20,169 bases of DNA from positions 1 to 20,169 of IMG/VR virus record IMGVR_UViG_3300044618_001788; one strand, given 5' to 3'. Below, piece after piece: positions 6,271 through 12,141 of this stretch (the first letter of the stretch is position 1; each line of letters begins with the position of its first letter). Source of the stretch: a virus. Made by a program: the position numbers and the translations under genes. The notes beneath the pieces are model-generated. The model did not search any database. It worked only from the letters and a program-made list of their open reading frames with translations, and was not told the DNA's origin.

Positions 6271-6552
6271 TTAATCACCTGAATCAATTTGGTAACGATC
6301 ACCACAGTGTTTGCAAGTGTATCCAGTTAAACATCTTCCGTCTGACTGGCTTGTATAACTATGCTTGCAAGGTACACCTTCGGTGTTTAATCTGACTTCA
6401 CCTTTAGGTGATCCATACATGTATTGACCACCACAATTGTGACAAGGTCTATGTGTCTTATCTTTATTCCAAGAATAACTTTTCTCTTGCTCTGTCAATT
6501 CAACTTGACAGGTCCCATTGCAAACAGGACATACTCCATATCCATCTCTCAT
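6271..6552 (-). CDS. zinc-finger protein with CxxC pairs, 93 aa
   Basis: A 93-aa protein with Cys at residues 8, 11, 15, 37, 40, 62, 74, 80 and 83. The first part, CPVCNGTC then CHNCGG, resembles the DnaJ cysteine-rich zinc-binding module. The second part, from C62 to CKHCG (80-84), could bind another zinc. Such proteins usually bind protein or nucleic acid; no enzyme residues are visible. The start at 6552 follows the preceding stop by one base (TAGTATG) with AAGGA upstream. A second in-frame ATG at 6564 lies inside the preceding gene with its AAGG too close. It sits mid-operon between tiny membrane proteins. Confidence 0.8.
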   Translation of the reverse strand: MRDGYGVCPVCNGTCQVELTEQEKSYSWNKDKTHRPCHNCGGQYMYGSPKGEVRLNTEGVPCKHSYTSQSDGRCLTGYTCKHCGDRYQIDSGD

Positions 6553-6553
6553 A

Positions 6554-6640
6554 CTAAAATCCATCCTTGATGATGATTGCCAGGCCCATCACAATGACAG
6601 GCAACATGACGATAACCAAATTTGTAATAGCTTGCATCAT
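6554..6640 (-). CDS. tiny membrane peptide, 28 aa
   Basis: A 28-aa frame, MMQAITNLVIVMLPVIVMGL followed by AIIIKDGF, almost entirely one membrane helix with a charged tail. The Shine-Dalgarno AAGGAA lies 6 nt before the tandem ATGs at 6640. It fills the gap between the 23-aa peptide and the zinc-finger gene. The ribosome site and the exact fit argue that it is translated, but its size makes it easy to miss. Role unknown. Confidence 0.6.
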   Translation of the reverse strand: MMQAITNLVIVMLPVIVMGLAIIIKDGF

Positions 6641-6657
6641 TTTATATTCCTTAAATT

Positions 6658-6729
6658 TTAAAATTTACCCAAATAGTGTACGACAATGGTTGGTCCTACC
6701 AGACAAATCAGTGCTATAATTTCAGTCAT
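6658..6729 (-). CDS. tiny membrane peptide, 23 aa
   Basis: A 23-aa frame starting MTEIIALICLVGPTIVVHYL, a single hydrophobic helix. The ATG at 6729 overlaps the stop of the 74-aa gene in an ATGA junction, so translation is coupled. It is followed 17 nt later by the 28-aa hydrophobic peptide, making a tandem pair of similar size and character. It is too short for a family match. Confidence 0.55.
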   Translation of the reverse strand: MTEIIALICLVGPTIVVHYLGKF

Positions 6730-6950
6730 TCTTCAACTCCGAAATGTTCTCTAATTCGTTTCTGCACCTGTGATGCGGCCACATAACTCAAATCTGAATT
6801 TTCATCACGCAGGACATCACGCACACATTCAATAGCATGACCAACAATCAACTCGGCGAACTTTTCCTGAAATTTGGGTTCTGAATAAGTCCCAGTTTCG
6901 TTCATCTCTCTTGCAGCCTCTTTAGCAAGTTCTTTAATTCGTTCGTTCAT
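6726..6950 (-). CDS. small charged helical protein, 74 aa
   Basis: A 74-aa soluble protein, strongly charged and almost all predicted helix (starts MNERIKELAKEAAREMNE). No family is recognised; the pattern could support coiled-coil pairing. The ATG at 6950 overlaps the stop of the 69-aa gene by ATGA, and the stop overlaps the 23-aa peptide start in the same way, so three genes are linked by coupled translation in the operon from the promoter at 7190-7218. Confidence 0.78.
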   Translation of the reverse strand: MNERIKELAKEAAREMNETGTYSEPKFQEKFAELIVGHAIECVRDVLRDENSDLSYVAASQVQKRIREHFGVEE

Positions 6951-7156
6951 GCTGGTTCCTTGTTTGCTTTTTTAGCACGGATTTGTTGAGACAATGTAGG
7001 GTTCTCATACTTAGTATCCCAACCCCAACCCTTAGCATTGTCCTCGGGTTCTTTTTCATACAGGTTGTATGCTTTCCGAGCCATTTGGGCTGTCTTAAAT
7101 TCAATCTGGGTGACTGAACCATTTTTGTATTCAATGTAGAAGAATGCACCTGACAT
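6947..7156 (-). CDS. small hypothetical protein, 69 aa, operon leader
   Basis: A 69-aa protein with an N-terminal beta hairpin (FFYIEYKNGSVTQIEF, residues 5-20), a helix (TAQMARKAYNLYEKE) and a Lys-rich tail. It resembles small phage proteins of unknown role. It is the first gene of the operon that continues down to about 5168. The ATG at 7156 has ACGGAG about 6 nt upstream, with the sigma70 promoter at 7190-7218. Confidence 0.8.
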   Translation of the reverse strand: MSGAFFYIEYKNGSVTQIEFKTAQMARKAYNLYEKEPEDNAKGWGWDTKYENPTLSQQIRAKKANKEPA

Positions 7157-7189
7157 TTTTTGCTCCGTTGTTTGACTGTCTAAGACTCT

Positions 7190-7218
7190 ATTATATGCCC
7201 AAATTGATTTATTGTCAA
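7190..7218 (-). promoter_or_regulatory. sigma70 promoter of the 7156-5168 operon
   Basis: TTGACA (7213-7218), 17-bp spacer ATAAATCAATTTGGGCA, TATAAT (7190-7195). The TGA stop of the GIY-YIG gene (7215-7217) is inside the -35 hexamer. The shared leader element is at 7175-7189. Confidence 0.92.
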
Positions 7219-7556
7219 CCTTTTACACCGAATGTATTCAGTGCAGGTTGCAGGGTGTTAATCAATAGTGTCTCACGCTCATGTGCAGGACGCTTGCCTC
7301 GAACAACTTCTAAGGTACCAAATACAAAACGCTCGGCGCCTCGCTCACGCAAGGCACGACTCAAACCCCAATTTTTGTTTTCAGTCATAGCCCGTTGCAT
7401 ATGTTTTTGCATACGACGGCGTAGTGTCAAAAACACATTGCCTTTATATGACAATGCAGTCAGACCGATATAGTACTCAAGTGTTACTGTATCTTGGATA
7501 AAGTAAATTACTTGGTTACGATCAGTTCTACGTTTGCGGTTGATTTTCGAGTTCAT
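7215..7556 (-). CDS. GIY-YIG domain endonuclease-like protein, 113 aa
   Basis: From the ATG at 7556 the protein is 113 aa and holds a compact GIY-YIG nuclease fold. VIYFIQD and YYIGLT supply the two Tyr-containing strands, Arg residues in TLRRRMQKHM follow, and a Glu in HERETLLINTLQPALN fits the metal-binding position. It lacks a clear extra DNA-binding domain, so a free-standing homing enzyme, a repair nuclease or an anti-competitor nuclease are all possible. The longer frame (to 7643) is wrong because it reads through the promoter. The TATAAT at 7563-7568 is 6 nt from the ATG, so the mRNA should be leaderless. Confidence 0.85.
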   Translation of the reverse strand: MNSKINRKRRTDRNQVIYFIQDTVTLEYYIGLTALSYKGNVFLTLRRRMQKHMQRAMTENKNWGLSRALRERGAERFVFGTLEVVRGKRPAHERETLLINTLQPALNTFGVKG

Positions 7557-7562
7557 AAGTGT

Positions 7563-7591
7563 ATTATATACCCAAATTGATTTATTGTCAA
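7563..7591 (-). promoter_or_regulatory. sigma70 promoter, leaderless type, for the GIY-YIG gene
   Basis: TTGACA (7586-7591), 17-bp spacer ATAAATCAATTTGGGTA, TATAAT (7563-7568), six bases ACACTT, then ATG. The -35 box starts 2 nt past the stop of the 74-aa membrane gene. Confidence 0.92.
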
Positions 7592-7593
7592 CC

Positions 7594-7818
7594 TTAGAAT
7601 GCTCGGTACAAGCCAAGCAAACAGATAATAACAGAAACGACATTGACTACCATTTGTGCATTGTTGCGGACCCTGTAAGCCCATGTAAGGAAGAATACAG
7701 TTCCAAAACTGAATGCTACGATGTTGTAGGGATCCATGTTACCCATTGAGTTCAGGATGTGACCTGCTACGATGAAAACTACCCCTACCCACTGCAAAAT
7801 GTCATTTGTTTTATTCAT
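7594..7818 (-). CDS. three-helix small membrane protein, 74 aa
   Basis: From the ATG at 7818 the protein is 74 aa with three hydrophobic segments (about residues 8-22, 30-46 and 55-72) and short polar loops (SMGNMDPYN, RVRNNAQ). No family is recognised. The longer frame to 7908 would translate through the promoter and is rejected. The -10 box at 7825-7830 is 6 nt from the ATG, giving a predicted leaderless mRNA. It is a single-gene unit between two promoters. Confidence 0.78.
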   Translation of the reverse strand: MNKTNDILQWVGVVFIVAGHILNSMGNMDPYNIVAFSFGTVFFLTWAYRVRNNAQMVVNVVSVIICLLGLYRAF

Positions 7819-7824
7819 ACGTGT

Positions 7825-7853
7825 ATTATATACCCAAAACGATTTATTGTCAA
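7825..7853 (-). promoter_or_regulatory. sigma70 promoter, leaderless type, for the 74-aa membrane gene
   Basis: TTGACA (7848-7853), 17-bp spacer ATAAATCGTTTTGGGTA, TATAAT (7825-7830), six bases ACACGT, then the ATG at 7818. Confidence 0.92.
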
Positions 7854-7871
7854 ATCCGGGTATATAGTACT

Positions 7872-8063
7872 TTAGTTTACTTTTGTGATTTCTGCTCTCC
7901 AGTAGCATTCACGGTCGCCACCTGTTTCCCAGTGTGCCTTGTAGGCTTGGGCTTCTTCCAGTGTAGTGTAGAAGCGAGTATCACGCTCATCGACACGTTG
8001 CACACCACAATCATATTCGGTGACAGTGACTTTATACACACCACTTAGTTTGACTTCTGCCAT
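7872..8063 (-). CDS. small hypothetical protein, 63 aa
   Basis: A 63-aa soluble protein, MAEVKLSGVYKVTVTEYDCG at the start, then a helix TTLEEAQAYKAHWE and a short beta end (YWRAEITKV). The layout of two strands, a helix and one more strand fits a small alpha/beta fold, and similar tiny proteins occur in phages. A Shine-Dalgarno AAGGAAG precedes the ATG at 8063. It has its own promoter at 8105-8133, with a palindrome over the -10 box. Function unknown. Confidence 0.78.
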   Translation of the reverse strand: MAEVKLSGVYKVTVTEYDCGVQRVDERDTRFYTTLEEAQAYKAHWETGGDRECYWRAEITKVN

Positions 8064-8092
8064 ATCGTCTTCCTTTCTCGGGGGTTACTATC

Positions 8093-8108
8093 TACTGTAA
8101 CTACAGTA
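8093..8108. promoter_or_regulatory. 7-bp-arm palindrome over a -10 box, candidate operator
   Basis: TACTGTA, AC, TACAGTA: two perfect 7-bp arms with a 2-bp centre, overlapping the -10 hexamer of the promoter at 8105-8133. The position suits repressor binding. Confidence 0.45.
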
Positions 8109-8133
8109 TAGCAGAAAATCCATTTATTGTCAA
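8105..8133 (-). promoter_or_regulatory. sigma70 promoter of the 63-aa gene
   Basis: TTGACA (8128-8133), 17-bp spacer beginning ATAAATGGATTT, TATACT (8105-8110). Confidence 0.85.
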
Positions 8134-8142
8134 ATATTGGCA

Positions 8143-8210
8143 AAAATCGCTAGAAGTGTATCAGAGTGCGTTCCTGAATCCTCTAGCGATTTTGAAGCCC
8201 CTGAGGGGGC
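8143..8210 (-). terminator. tandem hairpins closing the 9457-8261 operon
   Basis: A perfect 12-bp stem, AAAATCGCTAGA (8143-8154) with TCTAGCGATTTT (8182-8193), encloses 27 nt that hold a smaller TCAG/CTGA stem. On the minus strand the long stem ends in a run of T. Next to it GCCCC (8197-8201) pairs with GGGGC (8206-8210) over a 4-nt loop. The rest of the gap 8064-8260 holds the promoter at 8105-8133 and a pair of AGTACT palindromes (8217-8222 and 8241-8246). Confidence 0.6.
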
Positions 8211-8260
8211 AAAATGAGTACTTTTGTTTCTTAAAAATGTAGTACTAAAGTAGTAACCAA

Positions 8261-8710
8261 TTATTGATTTTTCTCTAAGTATCTACGCACATCGGATAAA
8301 AGCGGTTTTTGTTTTTGTTCAACATCTAATTCCCATGGTAATTGTGAATAATGTTTATAGTCTCCAAAAGAATAACTATCAACTTTATATGAACGCTTTT
8401 TCCAAATATAAGATCCAGATCGGGTAACAGATAATAATCCAGTATGTATTTGATACAGGTGGATTAATTCATGCACTAATATTTCAACTATTTCTTCGTC
8501 AGTTAAACTGGTGTTTATACTAATTCTATTTTTAAATCTATTATCTAATGCAGTATTACCATATACTGATGGACCTAAATTAGCAAATCTAATTTGAATT
8601 TCTATAGGTAAATCTAAAAAGGTAGAAACAATATTACAAACTTTTGAAACCACTGTTTCTCTACTAAGTTTATAATCATCGTTCTCATATATAAATCTAA
8701 TATTTGGCAT
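8261..8710 (-). CDS. putative zinc metallopeptidase (HEXXH), 149 aa
   Basis: A 149-aa protein with the zinc-binding motif VHELIHLYQ (HELIH at residues 80-84) at the end of a helix. Downstream, LPWELDVE (near residue 128) can supply a third acidic ligand, as in small SprT-like or phage-type metallopeptidases where PWE follows the helix. Residues 1-70 form the N-terminal alpha/beta part. No signal peptide is present, so it acts in the cytoplasm or virion. Its ATG at 8710 overlaps the stop of the acidic protein gene by one base (TAATG). It is the last gene of the GNAT operon. Substrate unknown. Confidence 0.8.
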   Translation of the reverse strand: MPNIRFIYENDDYKLSRETVVSKVCNIVSTFLDLPIEIQIRFANLGPSVYGNTALDNRFKNRISINTSLTDEEIVEILVHELIHLYQIHTGLLSVTRSGSYIWKKRSYKVDSYSFGDYKHYSQLPWELDVEQKQKPLLSDVRRYLEKNQ

Positions 8711-8997
8711 TAATGAATCACTTGTCCTATAGATGTATTTACATATTCTTTAATATGGGCATTAAGTTCTTCTTCAGTATATCCCATTTCTCCCAACCTA
8801 ATAACTAATTCACAAAATAATCCAAAAGTTAAAGTTCCATCGACATACTTTTCATCTTCATTTTCACATTCAAACTCATCTATTTGAGGGAATAATATAT
8901 CATCGATAAACTCTTGTGCAAGATTAATGCTATGCTCAAATTGCCAAATTTCATATTCTTCTTCATCCAACTCAACTTGCGGATTTTCTTCGCTCAT
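8710..8997 (-). CDS. highly acidic hypothetical protein, 95 aa
   Basis: A 95-aa protein with a very acidic N-terminal half (EENPQVELDEEEYEIW and on through FECENEDEKY) and a helical C-terminal half. The composition recalls DNA mimics or adaptor proteins, but no family is recognised and acidity alone does not prove mimicry. The ATG at 8997 has AAGGAAT upstream and follows the GNAT stop by 1 nt. It sits between an acetyltransferase and a metallopeptidase. Confidence 0.78.
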   Translation of the reverse strand: MSEENPQVELDEEEYEIWQFEHSINLAQEFIDDILFPQIDEFECENEDEKYVDGTLTFGLFCELVIRLGEMGYTEEELNAHIKEYVNTSIGQVIH

Positions 8998-8998
8998 T

Positions 8999-9457
8999 TT
9001 ATTCCTTCATATTATTTGCTACATCAGTGTATTCGTAATTTATAGTTTCGATATTTTCTCTGAAAACAATTGCACCATTTTTTAAATGAAATCTACGTGC
9101 CATATTAGTCTTAGGGCTTAGTGTTACAAATCTATTAACACTTGGATATTGTTCTTGAATTTGTTTAACTGCACGAATTAATAATTCAGCTCCTTTACCT
9201 GCTTTATAACTCCATATAGTATAGAATACTGCGGTAGTTGGAACTTTTGCAGTATTTTTTAAATCATCTACACCAGTTGGAATAAAATCATGAAAACTAA
9301 CACATACCATTGCATCCGGGTCATCTTGATTTTCAGCAAGAGCCGCAACTATTCTACCGTCGCTTACTCTAAAATCAGTAGAAATTTCTGGACGTACAGG
9401 ATCGTCTTTAATGAAGTTCAATAATTTGTGTGTTAGGTCTGTGATAAAGTGTAGCAT
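8999..9457 (-). CDS. GNAT-family N-acetyltransferase, 152 aa
   Basis: From the ATG at 9457 the protein is 152 aa. GKGAELL (residues 87-93) fits the acetyl-CoA pyrophosphate loop at the start of helix 3, and TLSPKTNMARRFHLKNGA (112-129) fits the motif B strand and helix. VFYTIWSY (77-84) is the central strand before the loop. I recognise this arrangement from a conserved GNAT in T4-like phages. It should transfer an acetyl group to an amine, but the acceptor is unknown. The in-frame TTG at 9481 is not used because ACTAAATA, a late-type promoter box (9463-9470), lies 5 nt upstream of the ATG. It heads a three-gene operon. Confidence 0.85.
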   Translation of the reverse strand: MLHFITDLTHKLLNFIKDDPVRPEISTDFRVSDGRIVAALAENQDDPDAMVCVSFHDFIPTGVDDLKNTAKVPTTAVFYTIWSYKAGKGAELLIRAVKQIQEQYPSVNRFVTLSPKTNMARRFHLKNGAIVFRENIETINYEYTDVANNMKE

Positions 9458-9462
9458 AATGT

Positions 9463-9470
9463 TATTTAGT
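9463..9470 (-). promoter_or_regulatory. late-type promoter box (ACTAAATA) for the GNAT operon
   Basis: ACTAAATA on the minus strand, 5 nt before the ATG at 9457. The same 8-mer precedes the second TctC-like gene. It differs from TATAAATA at two bases. Confidence 0.4.
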
Positions 9471-9482
9471 ATAGGTATCAAA

Positions 9483-9503
9483 ATATGCTAATAAATAGCA
9501 TAT
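9483..9503. promoter_or_regulatory. 8-bp-arm palindrome at a divergent junction
   Basis: ATATGCTA (9483-9490), a 5-nt centre, and TAGCATAT (9496-9503). It overlaps the late-type box at 9490-9497 and the ATG at 9502. It could be an operator or a hairpin over the start codon. Confidence 0.4.
9490..9497 (+). promoter_or_regulatory. late-type promoter box (AATAAATA) for the PP-loop gene
   Basis: AATAAATA on the plus strand, 4 nt before the ATG at 9502, matching the NATAAATA form of T4-like late promoters. The transcript would be leaderless or nearly so. Confidence 0.45.
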
Positions 9504-10383
9504 GGAACATAAAACTTGGGTGTCAGGGTTAAATGGGTACAAGAAACATATCCTATCTAACAATGAGTTTATCACAATATTAACCGATTGTGAAGTCAAA
9601 AAGGACAGAGATATCACATCTATTTTCCAAGACCACATAGGGGATAGAAAGTACATAGAAGTATTATACAGTGGCGGTACTGATAGTGAACTGGTCTTAT
9701 TGACATTGCTTAAAGCAAAGATACCATTTACTGCTATTACAATGGTAATCAAAGTAGATGGGTGTATATTAAATACCCATGATTTATATTATTCTGAGAA
9801 GTTTTGTAGAGAGCATAATATTGAACAAAAGAAAATAGATTTTGATGCTGGTTCTTTTTACGGGAACGGTGACTACTTAAATTACTTGACTCCTTATAGA
9901 ATAATAGAGCCACATGTGGCTAGTCATTTTTGGTTAATAGAACAATTGAAACATCCTATTATGGGAGGTGATTGGCCTTGGGTACATAAAAGTAAAATAC
10001 AAAAAGTAATTAGTCCAAGTAGATTAGACTATTCATGTTATGAATTGTTTATGGCAGATAAGAAGATCGATGGTATTGGTAATATGATTAATCATAGTTT
10101 AGAATCAACATGCAAATTTATTCAATTACATTTAGATTGCACTGTGCAAACAAAAAAAGACCATTTAGTTAAACACAAGATGTACAGTAGTTTATATCCA
10201 TCTATTGAAAACAGAGTAAGAAGTTATGGTTGGGAAAATTGTCGTAAGAATATATTAAATATGACCGAATGTAAGATTGAATTAATTAAAAAATCTAAAA
10301 TAGTTACTCCTATAATTCAGTGGGGAGAAACTATTGCAAATATATTAGAAACAACTGAAAGAGAAAATAAGAGCTTTGTATGA
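9502..10383 (+). CDS. PP-loop ATPase (adenine nucleotide alpha hydrolase-like), 293 aa
   Basis: A 293-aa protein with the PP-loop SGGTDSE at residues 57-63, right after a hydrophobic strand (YIEVLY). A second block, IMGGDWPWV (about 153-161), occupies the position where related enzymes bind the nucleotide or Mg. It lacks a glutaminase domain and tRNA-binding additions, so it is not TilS, MnmA or QueC. The likely chemistry is adenylation of a substrate carbonyl or carboxyl, but the substrate is unknown. It has no Shine-Dalgarno; a late-type box ends 4 nt before the ATG. It overlaps the next gene by ATGA, which makes a two-gene unit with a methyltransferase-like protein. Confidence 0.82.
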   Translation: MEHKTWVSGLNGYKKHILSNNEFITILTDCEVKKDRDITSIFQDHIGDRKYIEVLYSGGTDSELVLLTLLKAKIPFTAITMVIKVDGCILNTHDLYYSEKFCREHNIEQKKIDFDAGSFYGNGDYLNYLTPYRIIEPHVASHFWLIEQLKHPIMGGDWPWVHKSKIQKVISPSRLDYSCYELFMADKKIDGIGNMINHSLESTCKFIQLHLDCTVQTKKDHLVKHKMYSSLYPSIENRVRSYGWENCRKNILNMTECKIELIKKSKIVTPIIQWGETIANILETTERENKSFV

Positions 10384-10958
10384 GTAATCCCTATGAATCA
10401 TTTTCACATGGTTTAATATCTAGCAAGATTTGGCTATGTGAAGAATTAGAAAGAACAATGTATAACAAAGGAATAGTTAATCCAGCTGTTAATATACTTG
10501 GTGCTTGGCACAACACATTAGCATTTATGATGATTGTTAGGAAGCCAAAATACTACGGGGTATTTAATTGTTATGATTTAGATAGTAACTCAATTGAAGT
10601 TGCAAATCAAATATGTGATACTTGGAAACATGAATATCCAAAAGTATATAATCATGTTGCCGATGCAGAAAAAATAGATTTCACATCTACTGGTAATGAA
10701 TCTATCTTTATCAATTGCAGTGTTGACCAGTTTGAAGGCACTGAATGGTATAATAGGATACCCAATGATCGATTAGTATGCTTACAGACAACTAATGTGA
10801 CTACTGACCAATCATTGTGGGAAATAAAGCAATCATCAAATTCAATAGTAGAATTTACTGAGAGGTACAAAGTCAGTACATTACTTTATAGCGGGCAAAA
10901 GAAAATAGAATATTATGGATTATCTTATGACCGCTATATGATGATAGGCATTAAGTAA
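10380..10958 (+). CDS. Rossmann methyltransferase-like protein, 192 aa
   Basis: A 192-aa protein. NILGAWHNTLA (residues 38-48) resembles a divergent SAM-binding motif I, and CYDLDSNSIEVAN (64-76) a motif II whose acidic residue would hold the ribose. FINCSVDQFEG (about 110-120) sits where motif IV is expected. The glycine loop is atypical, so SAM binding is likely but not certain. The gene is coupled to the PP-loop ATPase upstream (ATGA). Its stop at 10956-10958 runs past the stop of the convergent gene (10951-10953), so the two frames overlap by 8 nt and no terminator fits between them. Confidence 0.7.
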   Translation: MSNPYESFSHGLISSKIWLCEELERTMYNKGIVNPAVNILGAWHNTLAFMMIVRKPKYYGVFNCYDLDSNSIEVANQICDTWKHEYPKVYNHVADAEKIDFTSTGNESIFINCSVDQFEGTEWYNRIPNDRLVCLQTTNVTTDQSLWEIKQSSNSIVEFTERYKVSTLLYSGQKKIEYYGLSYDRYMMIGIK

Positions 10959-12141
10959 AATCTTTCATATAGTATTTTTTACTATATACACCCAATGTCC
11001 CGTAGTACGGATCGTTCTTATTAAAGACATTTGTAAAACTAGTTTTTAAATAGTTCATTGCATCAGCAAAGTTATGAGCAGATTCCCAATTCTCATCGGT
11101 AGCTTTTCTTAATAAGTTTTTAAATATTTCTTCATGACCTTCATTTTTGTATTTACTTTTACCATTTTGAATTCCTAAATTGACATTCCAGGCTGCTCCT
11201 CTGCCACATGCAATACAAAAATCATCATAGTAATCACTATGGCTATTACCGCAGTATTCTTTTAGAAAGTCATTATTTACTGAGGTAGATTTTTTAATGA
11301 TCTTGGTAGTAATAGAAAAAGTAGTGTCACTGGGTGATACGAACTTACTTGTACTGATAGGATCAATTTGTTCAGTAGTATATTCTGCGCCACCATATGT
11401 TTTCTCAATATGATTGAGAGTCATCCAACTTTGTTTTAAATGAATCTTAGGCATATCCGGTGCATAATAGAATAACTCAATATTTGGAATATCAGTGATA
11501 AATGTTTCCATTGTTTTATCAATGATAGTTGAATAGTATTTGCCATCTTCTAAAATGATTCGAGGTTTGTCTACTCCAAGTATAACACCGTGATCAGGTT
11601 CATCGGCATGCATAATCTGTTTGACATAGAAACTAAAATTAGTTGGTTGAAAGTAACCATGCACAAGAGCGGATGCAGGTTTTTCTAACCAATCATCTTG
11701 AAAATAATTATCAAATTCTTCGGGTCCTACATCAACCGTTGTTACTTTTGTATTGGGATATTTACGTAAGAAATTATGTACATGTGGATAAATCAACCTA
11801 ATTAATTCATCTTGACGCATGTGATTTGTTTTTAAGTTTAACAAAACAATTTCATCTAATGGAATGTTGAAGTAATAAAAGCATCTGAGTATATGATGAC
11901 TATCTCTACCTGCACTATAAAATAAGCTTAGTTTTTTGTATTTTTGTCTTAGTGTAATGCAACGCTCATAGCATATTTCATCCCAAGATTCTGCTGGTTC
12001 CGTAGTCCAATCAAGCTTGTCGTATTGTTCGTCATAGAAATAAAAACTAGGCATTATTCCTAATTTATTTGCCGCACGCCATGCATCAAATTGACTAGAT
12101 GTTCGTTCTCCATTAACGATCCAATGAGGTAAGTAATACAT
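10951..12141 (-). CDS. PP-loop ATPase-like protein with Cys cluster, 396 aa
   Basis: A 396-aa protein with the PP-loop variant YSAGRDSHH (residues 75-83), where AGRDS replaces the usual SGGxDS. Residues 85-200 form the rest of the Rossmann-like fold; GVILGVDKPRI (185-195) is a second conserved block. C297, C309 and C312 (the last two in CIACG) with H301 could bind a metal. This resembles sulphur-transfer or tRNA-modifying PP-loop proteins in layout but not in detail. The ATG at 12141 overlaps the TctC-like stop by one base (TAATG), so a cytoplasmic ATPase is co-translated with an exported binding protein. Substrate unknown. Confidence 0.8.
   Translation of the reverse strand: MYYLPHWIVNGERTSSQFDAWRAANKLGIMPSFYFYDEQYDKLDWTTEPAESWDEICYERCITLRQKYKKLSLFYSAGRDSHHILRCFYYFNIPLDEIVLLNLKTNHMRQDELIRLIYPHVHNFLRKYPNTKVTTVDVGPEEFDNYFQDDWLEKPASALVHGYFQPTNFSFYVKQIMHADEPDHGVILGVDKPRIILEDGKYYSTIIDKTMETFITDIPNIELFYYAPDMPKIHLKQSWMTLNHIEKTYGGAEYTTEQIDPISTSKFVSPSDTTFSITTKIIKKSTSVNNDFLKEYCGNSHSDYYDDFCIACGRGAAWNVNLGIQNGKSKYKNEGHEEIFKNLLRKATDENWESAHNFADAMNYLKTSFTNVFNKNDPYYGTLGVYSKKYYMKDFT

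Noticed and set aside
7215-7643. The long form (142 aa) of the GIY-YIG protein
   Set aside because: Its first 29 residues are a translation of the promoter and of the end of the upstream gene.
554-8133. Direct repeats of TTGACAATAAAT as a CRISPR array
   Set aside because: The copies are irregularly spaced, lie upstream of genes and fit -35/-10 promoters; there are no regular spacers.
9502-10383. QueC or TilS-type tRNA/deazaguanine enzyme
   Set aside because: It has only the PP-loop in common; no zinc-binding Cys set of QueC, no TilS C-terminal domain, and no other deazaguanine gene is nearby.
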